This document shows, piece after piece, positions 35,042 to 46,260 of a stretch of 59,740 nt of DNA. Location: assembly GCA_003118195.1 (NCBI GenBank), contig BEXV01000565.1, forward strand, positions 85,914-145,653, in the 5' to 3' direction. Every line of letters begins with the position of its first letter. Positions within the stretch are counted from its first letter, which is position 1. The notes under the pieces are model-generated. The model did no database searches and was not told where the DNA came from. It saw nothing but the letters and a program-made list of their open reading frames with translations. The translations under genes and the position numbers were made by a program. Origin of the DNA: Hemicentrotus pulcherrimus. Its lineage: Eukaryota; Echinodermata; Echinoidea; Camarodonta; Strongylocentrotidae.

Positions 35042-36529
35042 AAGATCAAATTACATCATTTTAATCTCTTGTCTACATGGACTCATCAAAGCTGCTTCTA
35101 TCTGGCAACACAATAGATATTAAGCTCAGGTGGTTAAAAAGATTTTTCTTTTACTTCTAAATTGTAAAAATCTGCAAGTCTGTTAGTAACACATGTTTTT
35201 CTCTCCATTTCATTTACAGAGTAGTTTCCATTGACGTAATTTTCCAGAGAAATGTTTGCTTTACCTGTTCCCTTTTATCAATGGCTAAGTCTCTTGAATA
35301 CTCTTTAGTATCTAGAAACGATCCAGCTTTCTTCAATACTACCAATAATTTTTAGATTTCATGAAACACATTTTATTTTTGAATAAGGTAGAATCCACCT
35401 GTATTTGATGAAAAGGTTCGCTAAATGTACCTGAAATATATCAGAGTCTATCTCCACCACAGCACTACAATTACTCCTTTTATATCTAGAGCATTTTTCT
35501 TCACAAGTATATATTGATACTGTTCCCTTCTCTATATAAGCCTCCCTCTCTCTCTCTCCACAATGCTTCTCCTTGCTCTACTCATTAGAGAAATGGTACT
35601 TACTGCAGCAGTCTCGCATGTTAATCATGTCAATACCTTATGGCTGTGATAACTAAAACCCTCTCTTTCCTTTTTCCCCTCACACCGTTAACAGCCAAGC
35701 TCACTTAGGCAACGGCCGGACAACCGTAACCTAGTAACGGCACATTCCCGGTCGCCTGCCAATGGAAACGCACTTCAAATCAATGCCGCAGAGTGCCGCA
35801 ACTTTTAACTTTTTTTTCTCTGTAACACTCTCTCAGTCAAGTGCTATATTTTTTAATTTGATGATTTAAACTGATAATGTACTATTATAACTTAATGGAC
35901 TATACTGCATGAATTATCTGTTTAGAGGAAGAAGGACATTACTACTTCTCACTCCATCACATAGGCTCTTCCAATTCATTAACTAAATCTGGGTAGCTTA
36001 ACACTACAGTAGAGTAAAAAAAATTGTATTGGCTGCGCCCATATAATAACAAAATCGTATTATTGATTAACATGCAAAGTGGTTTTCGTGACGTGTATTT
36101 TCTTTTTAGGTATTTTACTAAAGTAAGATTTAAACTGTTACAAAACCTGTGTGCACAGACTTCTGCTAAAACAAGCTACTGCTAGTTTTCTAATGCTATT
36201 TTCACCTACATTTTATGCAAGAGGAGTATATCCACATCTTAGGAAGATTTCCACATTTTTCATTTCAAAAAGTGTCTATCAAGGATAAATAATCTTATTT
36301 CAATCATAAGCTTTATCATGTAAGATTGTACCAGATTGTAACAGAGCTTCAGAATCTTAAGAATCATTAGTATGCATGCATATAAAACACTTAAATGGGT
36401 GGCATTTAAGTACAACACAAACTTTCAGTTCATTTACATGTACATTCAAAAATGCAAAAAAATGCTGAATAGTACAACATGTATAAAATAGAGAACAACC
36501 CAGCTCCCTCTCATTTCTCTCTGTATCTT

Positions 36530-36828
36530 ATCCCCCCTCTCTCTCTCTCAATCTACCCTCTTCCATTACAATCTATAAATCTTTTTTCTTCTTTTCACTC
36601 TCCTCCTCTACCATCTCTCTCTCTCCCTCTCTCTCTTCCCCTTTACCTCCCCTTCTCTCTCTCTCGCTCTCAATCTCCCCTCTTCCATTACAATCTATAA
36701 ATCTTTCTGCTTCTTTTCACTCCTCTTCACATGCTCTCCTCTCCTCCTCTACCATCTCTCTCTCTCTCTCTCTCTCTCTCTTCCCCTTTACCTCCCCTAC
36801 TCTCTCTCTCTCTCTCTCTCTCTCTGTC
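36530..36828 (+). repeat. CT-rich minisatellite, two 122 bp units
   Basis: The unit with CTCTTCCATTACAATCTATA occurs at 36548 and 36670, each followed by CTCCTCTACCATCTCTCTCT and TTCCCCTTTACCTCCCC, with (CT)n runs between. Confidence 0.8.
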
Positions 36829-37000
36829 CATCCCTTCCTTTTATACAGCTAAGAATTTTACGCATGCCTTGTGATTATTACCATAATATACTGTACGCAG
36901 TAACCTAATGAAATTCTACAGTGAAACAACCTCATTAAATCTTGAATTATTCCTCTCTCACTTCTTCTCCATCTCAAATAAATGCATCGATCAGTACAGC

Positions 37001-37008
37001 TGACGTCA
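37001..37008. promoter_or_regulatory. Candidate CRE site
   Basis: TGACGTCA, the full palindromic CREB/ATF site, just right of a CT tract. Chance occurrence is possible. Confidence 0.2.
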
Positions 37009-37261
37009 CGTTACTTAGTGACCAGACTAAGAACAATACAGTTGGGTGAATCTCAATCAAAAACACCCAAATCCTATTTTAACAAGGGAGGCTGGCCTGA
37101 TCTTCACTTTACATGTACAAGTTGCAAATTTGGTGCATTCTCAAAAACAAAGGAATCAGTGAATAGGATCTCTTGTTTCCACATTAGGCAGTAATCCACC
37201 TATTAAATGAATAACTGCCATAACCAGCAACAGAAAATGAGATGAACAATATACAAATAAA

Positions 37262-37409
37262 ACATGTTTGCAAGTGCATTAGCGAATATGCACTGCACTA
37301 GGGTTAAGTCATAGTAGGATAATGAACAAGACTTGTCGAGTTCATTGTCCGTCTAATTGTGACTTAACTTAGTGCAGTGCATATCACTAACAAGGAGCTA
37401 AAAACATGT
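37262..37409. repeat. Foldback element or long hairpin, 148 bp
   Basis: The left arm includes ATATGCACTGCACTAGGGTT and AAGTCATAGTAGGATAATGA. The right arm includes TTCATTGTCCGTCTAATTGT and GACTTAACTTAGTGCAGTGC then ATAT. The arms pair nearly along their whole length, with ACATGT at both tips and a short loop near 37330. The shape fits a MITE or, if transcribed, an inverted-repeat RNA precursor. Confidence 0.7.
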
Positions 37410-38000
37410 ATCATTTGTTTTATAAGATTGGTCTACAATATGAGTATAAAGTCGAGAAACTGATTGTCAATGTTATCACCAAAATGCACACCCTGAGCAT
37501 ATGGTAAAAATTAATGCACGCACACGTGATCCATTTCGACGCTTCTCATTGCTGAACATTCTTGAACAAATTTTATAAAACAACTTTGGAGGAAGAAGGG
37601 CGTTGAACTCATATTCCAGCAGAGAAGAACAGGTTCCTTGCACAAGAAACAAAGAGAAAATGTCTTTTCAAATTCATTACCGTAACCAGGACTCTACTCT
37701 TACGTCACAAGTCTTATGCAAGTCTGTCATTTACCTTTTGCTTTTGTTGAAAACTGTTAAACAGTTTAAGTTGCTTTTTATTATTCTGCTTTGATTAACT
37801 TCATGGTTTTAGTGGTATATATAGGGCATTGCGTGGGATGAGTTAGAGATGAGAAGATTATTCAAATTGCCAGTGGTTCTACATCTATGAATATCTTTCG
37901 TTGAACAGTACTGCATAGGCACAGACTCAGTACAGTAATGGCTATAATAATCCATTTTCTTCATTCAAAAACGCTAAAAGAATGACATACTTTTAAGAAC

Positions 38001-38102
38001 TTTGCTCATTCAGGACCTTTGATGTGGAATGCTCTTCCTCAAGCGATCAGAAATAGAAAATCAGTTGAAGTTTAAACGTAATCTTTAAAAAAATATCTTT
38101 TT
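38001..38102 (+). pseudogene. Remnant of a non-LTR retrotransposon C-terminus
   Basis: The plus strand reads FAHSGPLMWNALPQAIR, then NRKSVEV and, after a frameshift, FKRNLKKYLF. This is the familiar tail of CR1/L2/Jockey-type reverse transcriptases (GPxLWNSLPxxIRxxxSxxxFKxxLKxxLF). Only about 100 bases remain and they contain in-frame stops, so the copy is dead. It is a different lineage from the remnant near 6843. Confidence 0.7.
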
Positions 38103-38560
38103 GTGTATATCTACCTCCAGGATTTCCCCAGTATTTGTGACACCATGAACCCCATGATTTTCTAATTAATAATATGCACACTATTCTTATTGAAGAAAGT
38201 TAAATGTCAAGCCTGCAGTAAAAAAGAGGTATCATTTGAAATCAATATTCAAGTATATGATATTTTTGTCTTATATTTTTATATTTTTGAAAAAAATTGC
38301 AAATTATGGGAATTAAGTTTAACTGTAGTTGCAGACCAAAGACATGCTCCAAAGGTTACAGAATTTGACAGAGTTTAATTCTTAATTTTCCCCTCCAAGT
38401 GGCCTTAAAATGTTTGACAATGTCTTCCACTATCCCAAGAAATTAAGATGAATAAATCCAATTATCTCTTTCTTTGGAGATGGTTGACTGGCTATATGGC
38501 ATGGCGGATCAGCATCTTTACCCAGATAAAGATCAAGCGATACAGGCGTGACCTTTCCCT

Positions 38561-39012
38561 GTCTTTCCACCCTGATTGGGAGATATTCATCACTAGAGTG
38601 ATTAGAAGATTATTGACTTGGCAGGTAGCTTGACGGTATGAAAACGTTTCTGTTTGGATGTCGTCGCATCGGTCGGTCGGTGCTACCACAAATGCTTTGG
38701 TGCCAATTGCTCCGTGGTTGATTTCCTACATGCTTAACTGAATTCCCAACATCTACATCTGATCAAACACTTTCCCTAAACCTTTACTTGTTTTTCCATT
38801 CCAATTGGGAATGTTCATCACAAAAGTAATTTCAATATTACGGACATGGAAGCTAGCTTTGTACACTTCATCGGTTGGTGCTACTACAAATTTTTGTGAT
38901 TGATTTCCTTCGGGAACCAAATTCCCACCTTCGAGGCTTGTGGTTCTCTGCCCCACGCTTTGGAAACAAGTGCTCCATAGTTCATTGCGCACACTAACTG
39001 AATTTGTCACTT
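38561..39012 (-). repeat. Two diverged tandem repeat units
   Basis: Units at about 38561-38749 and 38789-39012 share TTTCCA, ATTGGGA, TTCATCAC, GGTGCTAC and GTGCTCC-type words in order. On the minus strand both are open and give related peptides (FVVAPTD then N..IT.VMNI). No protein family is recognised; it could be a transposon fragment or non-coding. Confidence 0.5.
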
Positions 39013-39139
39013 GAAACCTGCACCAAAACACTATACACTTCATTTATAACCCTTTACTTACCTAAAACCCTACCCACTGCTAACCTTACCTAACCCTCAC
39101 CCTGTATCTTAGATGAAGCATCTCTCTTTGACCAAATAA

Positions 39140-39532
39140 CTATCTGCTCTCAAGCTTCGACACCCATCAGCAACTGCAAGAACAGATCCTGAGGGTTGAT
39201 CGTACTAGCCCCCTCCCTCTTGCACGTGGGTTGTAATTGAGATATTCCTAAAGGTTTATGATAAAATATCTATAATAGACCTCATTGTGAATCACAATTC
39301 AGACTTAAGAAAACTCTGGTGCCAGTGGGCTTGACACTAAGCCATTACAAATGTCTCTTGAACATAGAAAAATCTATCTGCACTAAAGCTTAAATAACCA
39401 TCAGCAATTACAGGAGCAGCTCCTCAGGCTACCTTGCACTAGTCGGCCCCTGCGCGTGGGTTGTAATTGAGTCATTCACAAAGGATTATGATAGGATAGC
39501 TCACACAGACCTCAATGTGAAGCACAGTTCAT
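39140..39532 (+). repeat. Two direct repeat units, about 232 bp apart
   Basis: CTATCTGCTCTCAAGCTTCG (39140) and CTATCTGCACTAAAGCTTAA (39374) start units that both hold CCATCAGCAA, CGTGGGTTGTAATTGAG, TTATGATA and AGACCTCA.TGTGAA.CACA. The spacer is about 70 bases. Confidence 0.7.
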
Positions 39533-40514
39533 GTGATGTAACTAGTTCGCTTTGGGATATTTTCACGGGGTATATCTGAATACCGAATTCACAGTATATC
39601 TGGGTTAAAAGAGTAAAGGGTTATAGTCAATGACTAAAGTGGAGGGAAAAGAAGAAATTCAAAATGAAGTCAGATCATAAAGATACGTCACACATCCCAA
39701 ACACCATTTGTTTTATACTACCATTTACTTTACTTGAAAAACCCATTAAAAATCTGTCAAAGTTTGCCATATGAATTTTTTTTGGTGAGAAATATGCATA
39801 TGCGCCACTTATTGGTGCTTTGCGCTGCATGGGTAAGTTAGCACGAAAGCAAGGAGAGTCATGTGCACAAAAAGCGGTATCTAACCGAAGTTTGCGTTGA
39901 CACTGCAAAAAAAGACATGAGTATACCCACACTCCAGAGATGGATGTTTCAATTTCAATTATTTTCATTCTTTTTTTGGTGTGTTTGCCGGTAGTTGCAT
40001 AGCAGTGTAAATGCAGCTATTGATAGAGTCTCAGAATTTAGTGGTACTAGGACATCGATCCTTGAGGCTAAAATCATTCACATTGCTAAATTACAGAGCA
40101 AGATCAATAGTAATTTGCCTTCATTCTTGACATTCGATAAGACATTGATAAATGGGTACCATTTCCTTACACTGAATCATAAAATGTTTTCATAACTTCT
40201 TCATCTTCCATTCTTTTGTGCTATACTATAACAATGTTTTAAGCCAGTGTTTATTTACAAAATCAAATTAATCTCTCTCATTTTGAAATGGGCACTAAAA
40301 TGTATTTCAAATTATGAATATCCGTACACATAAATTGAATATGAAGAGGGGAAAAAAGTTTTGTTTGGAAAATATGAAGACTTTATGTTCAATGCAACAA
40401 TGGAATTGATTTAAACTTTCTAACCAAATGTTAGGTTAATAGCATTTTTTTTACAGGGAAGGATTAGGTCCCCAAGTTAAACAGCAGTATGATTAAGCTG
40501 CCCTAAATAAGACC

Positions 40515-40830
40515 GTATGCTTCTTCTTCCTCCTCCTCCTACTTCTTCATCTCCTCCTTTCTTCCCTCTTCTCCTCCTCCTTTCTCTTCTTCTTCTTCTT
40601 CTTTGTTTTTCTCTTCCTTCTCCTTTTCCTTTCTATTGTTCTTCTTTCTTCTTCTCCTCCTTTCTTCCTTCTTCTTCTCCTCCTCTTTTCTCTTCTTCTT
40701 CCCTTCTCCTTTTCTTTCTACTGTTCTTCTTGTTCTTGTATGTTCTCTTCTTTCGTTCTTCTCTTCTTATTTCTTCTTCTCCTCTTTTTCACTTTCTTCT
40801 TCTTCTTTGCCACCTCATTTTTCTTCTCAT
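40515..40830 (+). repeat. TCT/TCC-rich pyrimidine tract
   Basis: About 300 bases of almost pure pyrimidine made of CTT, TCC and TTTC units, with an approximate internal duplication (TTCTTCTCCTCCTTTCTTCC types). Confidence 0.8.
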
Positions 40831-41402
40831 TTTTACCAATATTTATTATATCATTTATATATTGTCTCTAAGATTAAAGATCTTTTGTGAAAAATATCTT
40901 TTTCTGAATATAGAAGAAGAAGAATCACTCTCTGAATATTTCTCTTGAAATTCTCTTCCACACTGAGTAAAAGATGATGTGCAATTTTGACTAAACATGA
41001 ACGTGTGCCCTCACAAAACTCTGTTCCAACTGCAATTTCATGTTTCTCAAGAGTTCCATTGTCTATTTAGTACAAGTAATTCAAGAGATGTTATTGATTC
41101 TAAGAAGGCCCAACCCTGGGGAACATAAAGTGAACTCCTGTATGTTAAGAGGGCTAATGGGAAAGATATGAAAAATGAAAACCATCACCAACACATCTCT
41201 CTTTCTTAGAAATGACAATTTGAAATTGGGGCAATTTTTTGTTTTTTTATCAACCCGGATACAGTATCAAATTACAAACATTTACGAGCAGCGTGCAAGT
41301 CCACATGCCAAAAAATAGCAAATATTTTGATAAGCCTTTAGCTTAATCTATATGCATGCAAAATTCCAATTGCCCTGGTTAATGTATCATGACGAGAACA
41401 GC

Positions 41403-41788
41403 CCATTAGAGCTTTACCCTAGTAGCTACAGTTTACTAGGGTGTTTGCTCATCAAATTCACACTCGATCCACTCGGCACTATGAACATGACTGACAAAGA
41501 AAGAAGACAAAATATACAGTTCCTCAGATAGATAAAGAAACATCCCTTCACTGCTATTATGCAAAAAATATGTAGAACAGGTGTCACATGCATATTCACC
41601 TGTTCTACACATTTTTACATAATAGCAGTGAAGGGATGTTCCTTTGTCTATACCTGAGGAACTGTATATTTTGTCCGCTTTCTTTGTCATGTTCATAGTT
41701 CGGGTTTAACAAAATAATTGACATCGTTTTGTGCCGTGTGCAAAAGTGATAGGCAAAGTGTGAATTTGATGAGCAAATTTTCTAATGG
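41403..41788. repeat. Long foldback with well-paired arms of about 105 bp
   Basis: Inner arms 41477-41582 and 41597-41699 are near-complementary: CACTATGAACATGACTGACA pairs with TCTTTGTCATGTTCATAGTT, and CATCCCTTCACTGCTATTAT with ATAATAGCAGTGAAGGGATG. The loop is about 14 bases. An outer pair, TTTGCTCATCAAATTCACAC (41444) with GTGTGAATTTGATGAGCAAA (41759), and edge words CCATTAGA/TCTAATGG extend it. There is no protein-coding signal. A partial arm copy is present near 46223. Confidence 0.8.
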
Positions 41789-43559
41789 AGTGTTCTCCTC
41801 ATGATGGCAAATCTAAATACCATCAAAGGTTGTGAAAAATTTCCTTGGTGAACAGAATGACAACCAAATTGGATGTTGCTTAATTCTACCAATCTCTTGC
41901 ACAAACAAAGCACCCCCTCTTCTATCACAAACAGAAGATATGATGTATTATGCATCATCATTACAGTACTAACAATACAAAATGATTACCTTATTCCAAG
42001 GTTTATCTTTGACGGGGGTGGATTGATCTTCTCAAGATTTTCTAGACTTATGTTTCATCAGCAGTAACGAAGCAAAATACCGGAACAGTGAGTTCTAAGT
42101 TTCTAACTATAATCCTGGGGGCAGGGAAGAAAAAAAATGTTAACGCCCACCAATTTTTCTTGTTTTAAAAGAATTTCTTCAGCCAGACACATGGGTGTCA
42201 ATCCTAACTTAATACCTATTGTTCAGGTGGGGAAGAATGAATCGATCATCATGAACAACAGATATCAATTACAGATCTACGCCCATGGCCAGACACTTGT
42301 AAAAAATGAAAAAGGAAGAACCCCAAGTCCTCCTGCCCCATTGCTTCCCCCTCCCCTCCCAAAAAAATCTTCTAGAACCATGCCTGCTTTAAGGCACGTA
42401 CTCATCCTCATTCAGTCACAAGCTGTGGTAGGAGATGTATATCCGCATGTGAGAGCTCATGCTGGATCGAGAAATGATCACCAGCCCTGCTTCTTGAAAA
42501 TCCCAACTCCCCACACAATTGAGCAATAAGATGGAAAAGATGAATACGTAAATTGATTGTGATAGAAGGATTAACTAACAAAAACAAGGGAAATAATCAG
42601 TGACCTCAATCTAGAATAATTATTTCTTTCTATACCAATCTCTTATAAATACGACATCCTATTGTTATTTGTGTTAGCTATTTTTTTTTTTACTCTTTAT
42701 ATTTTCTGACTTATACAAGTTTGTTTCACAAAATTAAATATTACTTTGCTTGATTTCTGTCCCTGCAATACATACAACATCTCTTAGTCTGTCCTTATTG
42801 TCAACAGGGAAAATGAACTGTCTTGTTAGAAACAGGAATTCTGGTGGTGTAAATGCCTTCTTACATTCTGTTGATGAAATCTTTTAAACTGTGTGTGATA
42901 TTTTGTACAGTTTGTGATTTTTCAGTGAGTTTGAGTAAATACATATAAATTATGATCTCTACTGGTTGTGATTTCCTGTGAGTTTTACACATTGTGTTAC
43001 TGAAACAAACTTCACAGTTCACAATAATTCTTATTTATTCAAAATCAACCATTCCTCCCAAACTTCTAGTTAGAATCTTTCAGTATTATCTTCATAAAAT
43101 AATGGCCATGATTCTTCTTTACAGAGCTATCTTGTGTAAAGTAAGATGAGAACTTCCAGGCCATTTTCCTCTCCATCTTTCATGCTGAAGATAATAGAAG
43201 ACTCCTTCGGTCTGATGAAACCAGACACCAGCAACCTTGCACACTTCAATACTAGGCATCTTTGCACACTGCCTGCCTGCCGCTGTTCTTCATTTAACAG
43301 TAACCAATAATTAACTTTCTCTGCACAAGCGACCCCACCTATTTGCTAGTCCACACGCATTATGCTTATGCTGCTTTTCCCCCGTAGAATTATGGCTAAT
43401 AATTGCTCAGCTCTATTCTATTATTGCCTGCTCTATTTCCATTGTGTAATGATTCTTTTACACTTGCTTGTTCTACATATTTTTCTACTCTTCTCCTCAA
43501 ACCTGACACCCTTCAATCACATTATCTCATTTTTCTCTGTTGCATAGGCCTGCCTATCT

Positions 43560-43930
43560 GGGTGGCTTCTGCCTTTCCCTTCTTCTTTCTTTCCTCTGTA
43601 TTTATTTCCCCTTTTCTCTTGCCCTCTCTCTCTCCCTCCCTATCCTTCTTTTTCTCTTCCCCTCACTTTTGTTGTACCTTTTCTTTTTTCTCATTTGCCC
43701 ACAGCCATCCCTTTGTACATCTGTATACTTTTCTTCCTTCCCCTTCCTCTATAGCTGTCTCTCACACCACCTGTCCCTCCCTTTCTCTTCTATACAGCTC
43801 TTTCTTCCCTTCCATTCGTCTTACTTTCCTCTTACTCATCTGCACCTCCCACTCTTTCTATTTCTCTCCTTCAATCCACCCTCTCTCTCTCTCTCTCTCT
43901 CTCTCTTCCTCTATCCACTTTCCTCTGTTT
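43560..43930 (+). repeat. CT-rich tract
   Basis: Pyrimidine-biased stretch ending in a pure (CT)n at about 43880-43905. Two overlapping long open frames here are compositional artefacts. Confidence 0.8.
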
Positions 43931-44350
43931 TAAAACATCATTTGTTATCTACTGCCTCTTCACTTGTTTTCTGTTTTGATTCTATATTGACTCTGCACAC
44001 CACTTTACAATGTGACATGCTTTTATCCTCTCTGCCTGGTTCCTTTCAAAAGGATACCTCTCTAAGACATCTCCTCCAGATAATTGAGGATGGCGGCCGA
44101 GAGTGAAATATTGAAGAAGATCACCCCCTCAGTTACCATCCTATATAAAGAGTGATCCGTTACAGGCGTCGTATTCACAGTCAAGAATACCCTCGGGCCC
44201 GTATGGTGCCTTCCAATAGATAAAGCCCAGAGCGCTTTGTTGGGGAATGCGACAGCTGATATGCTGAAAGCATCAAAATGACCCCCCAAAATTGCATTTT
44301 TCATATACAGCCATCTATAAAATTGGCCGTTTGTGACTGCAATGGTGATT

Positions 44351-44406
44351 AGATGTTAATTCATTATACTTTAAAACAGAGTCAACGCCTTATAGCTCCA
44401 AACAGA
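44351..44406. repeat. Short hairpin element, diverged copy
   Basis: Left part AGATGTTAATTCATTATACT; right arm GAGTCAACGCCTTATAGCTC then CAAACAGA. The right arm matches the family well; the left arm is worn. Confidence 0.5.
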
Positions 44407-45661
44407 CTGAATTACATATTGTGAAGAACTGGCAATGTATTTGCAGATAAGAAAGAGAGTGGCGGATGTACGTACAGAAAATACTTTTCATTTCTTAAAA
44501 GGCCATAACTTTGAAGAAAAAAAAAATGGGTATTATAATATTATTTTAATCAAACATTATATCTACAAACAAGAAACAAAATTTAAAAAAAGAAGTGGGA
44601 AACCCCCCAATAAAATCAAAATGATAGAAAGAGTTCTTTTAATTGAATAAGTCACCCAACTAGAAATGTTTTTGGTAAGGGTAACATATATAAGACATGC
44701 ACACATAATAACAGGCATTTTCTTTCTCCATCGATCATGATTTTTTGTTGTTTTTGTTAAAACATTAATTTTCATCAGGCAACTGCTAAATATATTGCAT
44801 GCTTATTAAACAGGTAATCAATACCGTTTCTTAACAATAGCCTCACCATGTTCAGTCATTGGCTGATTAGCTTTCATTATAGCTAAATGATTGACAAGCC
44901 CATAGAAACCAAAGCTACATCAAAAATATTTAATATGTAATTAAAATTTGCTCAAAGGTATGTAGAGGTAGAAATGTCATCCTTACCTAGGTGTAAATAA
45001 AGAGCTAAACCTTTTTCAGAGTTCTCTTTTGTTAAATGACTACAATGAGCCAACTAAAGACGTTTTACACATTATCAAAAATATTTATTTAGTAACCAAT
45101 TAAATCATCTTTAAAGAAAAAGAAATTAACACTCAACATTTTAAGGATTTGTAAAAGTATCCAAAAGAAAAGAAATATGAACAAAAATCTAACATAAAAA
45201 ATCAAACAAAAGAAAGTTAGGAACAGATTGATAGAGTTAAATTAGAAGCTCATAAAGTCTTCTATCTGCTAAGGACTAAAGAATAAAGTCCATGTATAGC
45301 AATGGCTAAGATCATGATGTCAAGAAAATTCATTTTAAGGTGTGACACTATTGTCGGTAAGGAAAATTTGTAAAAGTTCTTTAAAATTAGTTTAAAGTTA
45401 AAAGGACAAAAACATAGATTTAAAATGATTTGAGATGGTGATCTTAATGTTAAACTTTCCATTAAAACTTTACAGCAGCTAACCATTATGAGTATTCTCG
45501 CTAAATACTCTTTTTTTTGGGGGGGGGCAATAACATAACTGTGCATGGCTTTAATTTAAATAGAGTTTAAGAAAAAGGAAAATATTAGTAGTTTAAAGCT
45601 TATTCCAATAACATGCTGAAGAGGAGAGCTGCATTAAGGCATACTTTAGGTTAGTTGAAAT

Positions 45662-45663
<2 letters not shown>

Positions 45664-45701
<38 letters not shown>
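45664..45701 (+). repeat. GA microsatellite
   Basis: Uninterrupted (GA)n of nearly 40 bases. Confidence 0.9.
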
Positions 45702-45705
<4 letters not shown>

Positions 45706-46222
45706 ACATTGGAAAATTGATAAAAAGTGCAATCATGAAAATAGATTGAATAGCAGCGATGGTACAGGCACAGGCACAGAAACTGAGAAGAAAGTCTGTT
45801 GCTAAAGACTACCAAAAGTGTTCTCAGTCTATAAACTTACCATCTTCACTTCTAGTTGTAGAATGGGAGGAATCTAGAAAACAAAAAGCAAAATGTGGGA
45901 AACATTTTAATTTTCAATCTTTACACTGCCACCTGCAGTATTTTGTGACAAAAGATGATCGTGGCAATCCAGTATTTTACCCTTACGTCAACCAAAGCTG
46001 GGAGACGGTTAAACACATTTGTCAGGGTTAATTCTGTGACTGATTATGCAATACCTTGCTTTGCAATAGCAATATTACTATTTTTACAACATTGGATTGC
46101 CTCAATTGTGTATTAGAAAATCCTACACTAATCTAAATTTTAATTTAAAAAAAAAAGAAAATTACATACATTAACCCTATTGTACATGGTTCTTTGCACA
46201 ACTATTTCTGATAACCATTTAA

Positions 46223-46260
46223 CACTATGAACATGACGGACAAAAAAAGCGAGAACAAAT
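46223..46260 (+). repeat. Partial arm copy of the 41403 foldback
   Basis: CACTATGAACATGACGGACA followed by AAAAAAAGCGAGAACAAAT matches the left arm at 41478-41516 (CACTATGAACATGACTGACA, AAGAAAGAAGACAAAAT). No partner arm was recognised nearby. Confidence 0.55.

Noticed and set aside
36913..36940. TACAGTGAAACAACC as another TIR-family copy
   Set aside because: Only about 12 bases match the family end and no right end or core was found.
44062..44304. Minus-strand 80-codon frame, and a plus-strand GAGGATGGCGGCCGAG start-like context at 44088
   Set aside because: No NCKX or other family motif. The plus-strand frame from the ATG stops after 21 codons without a convincing donor. It looks like a repeat, but this was not shown.
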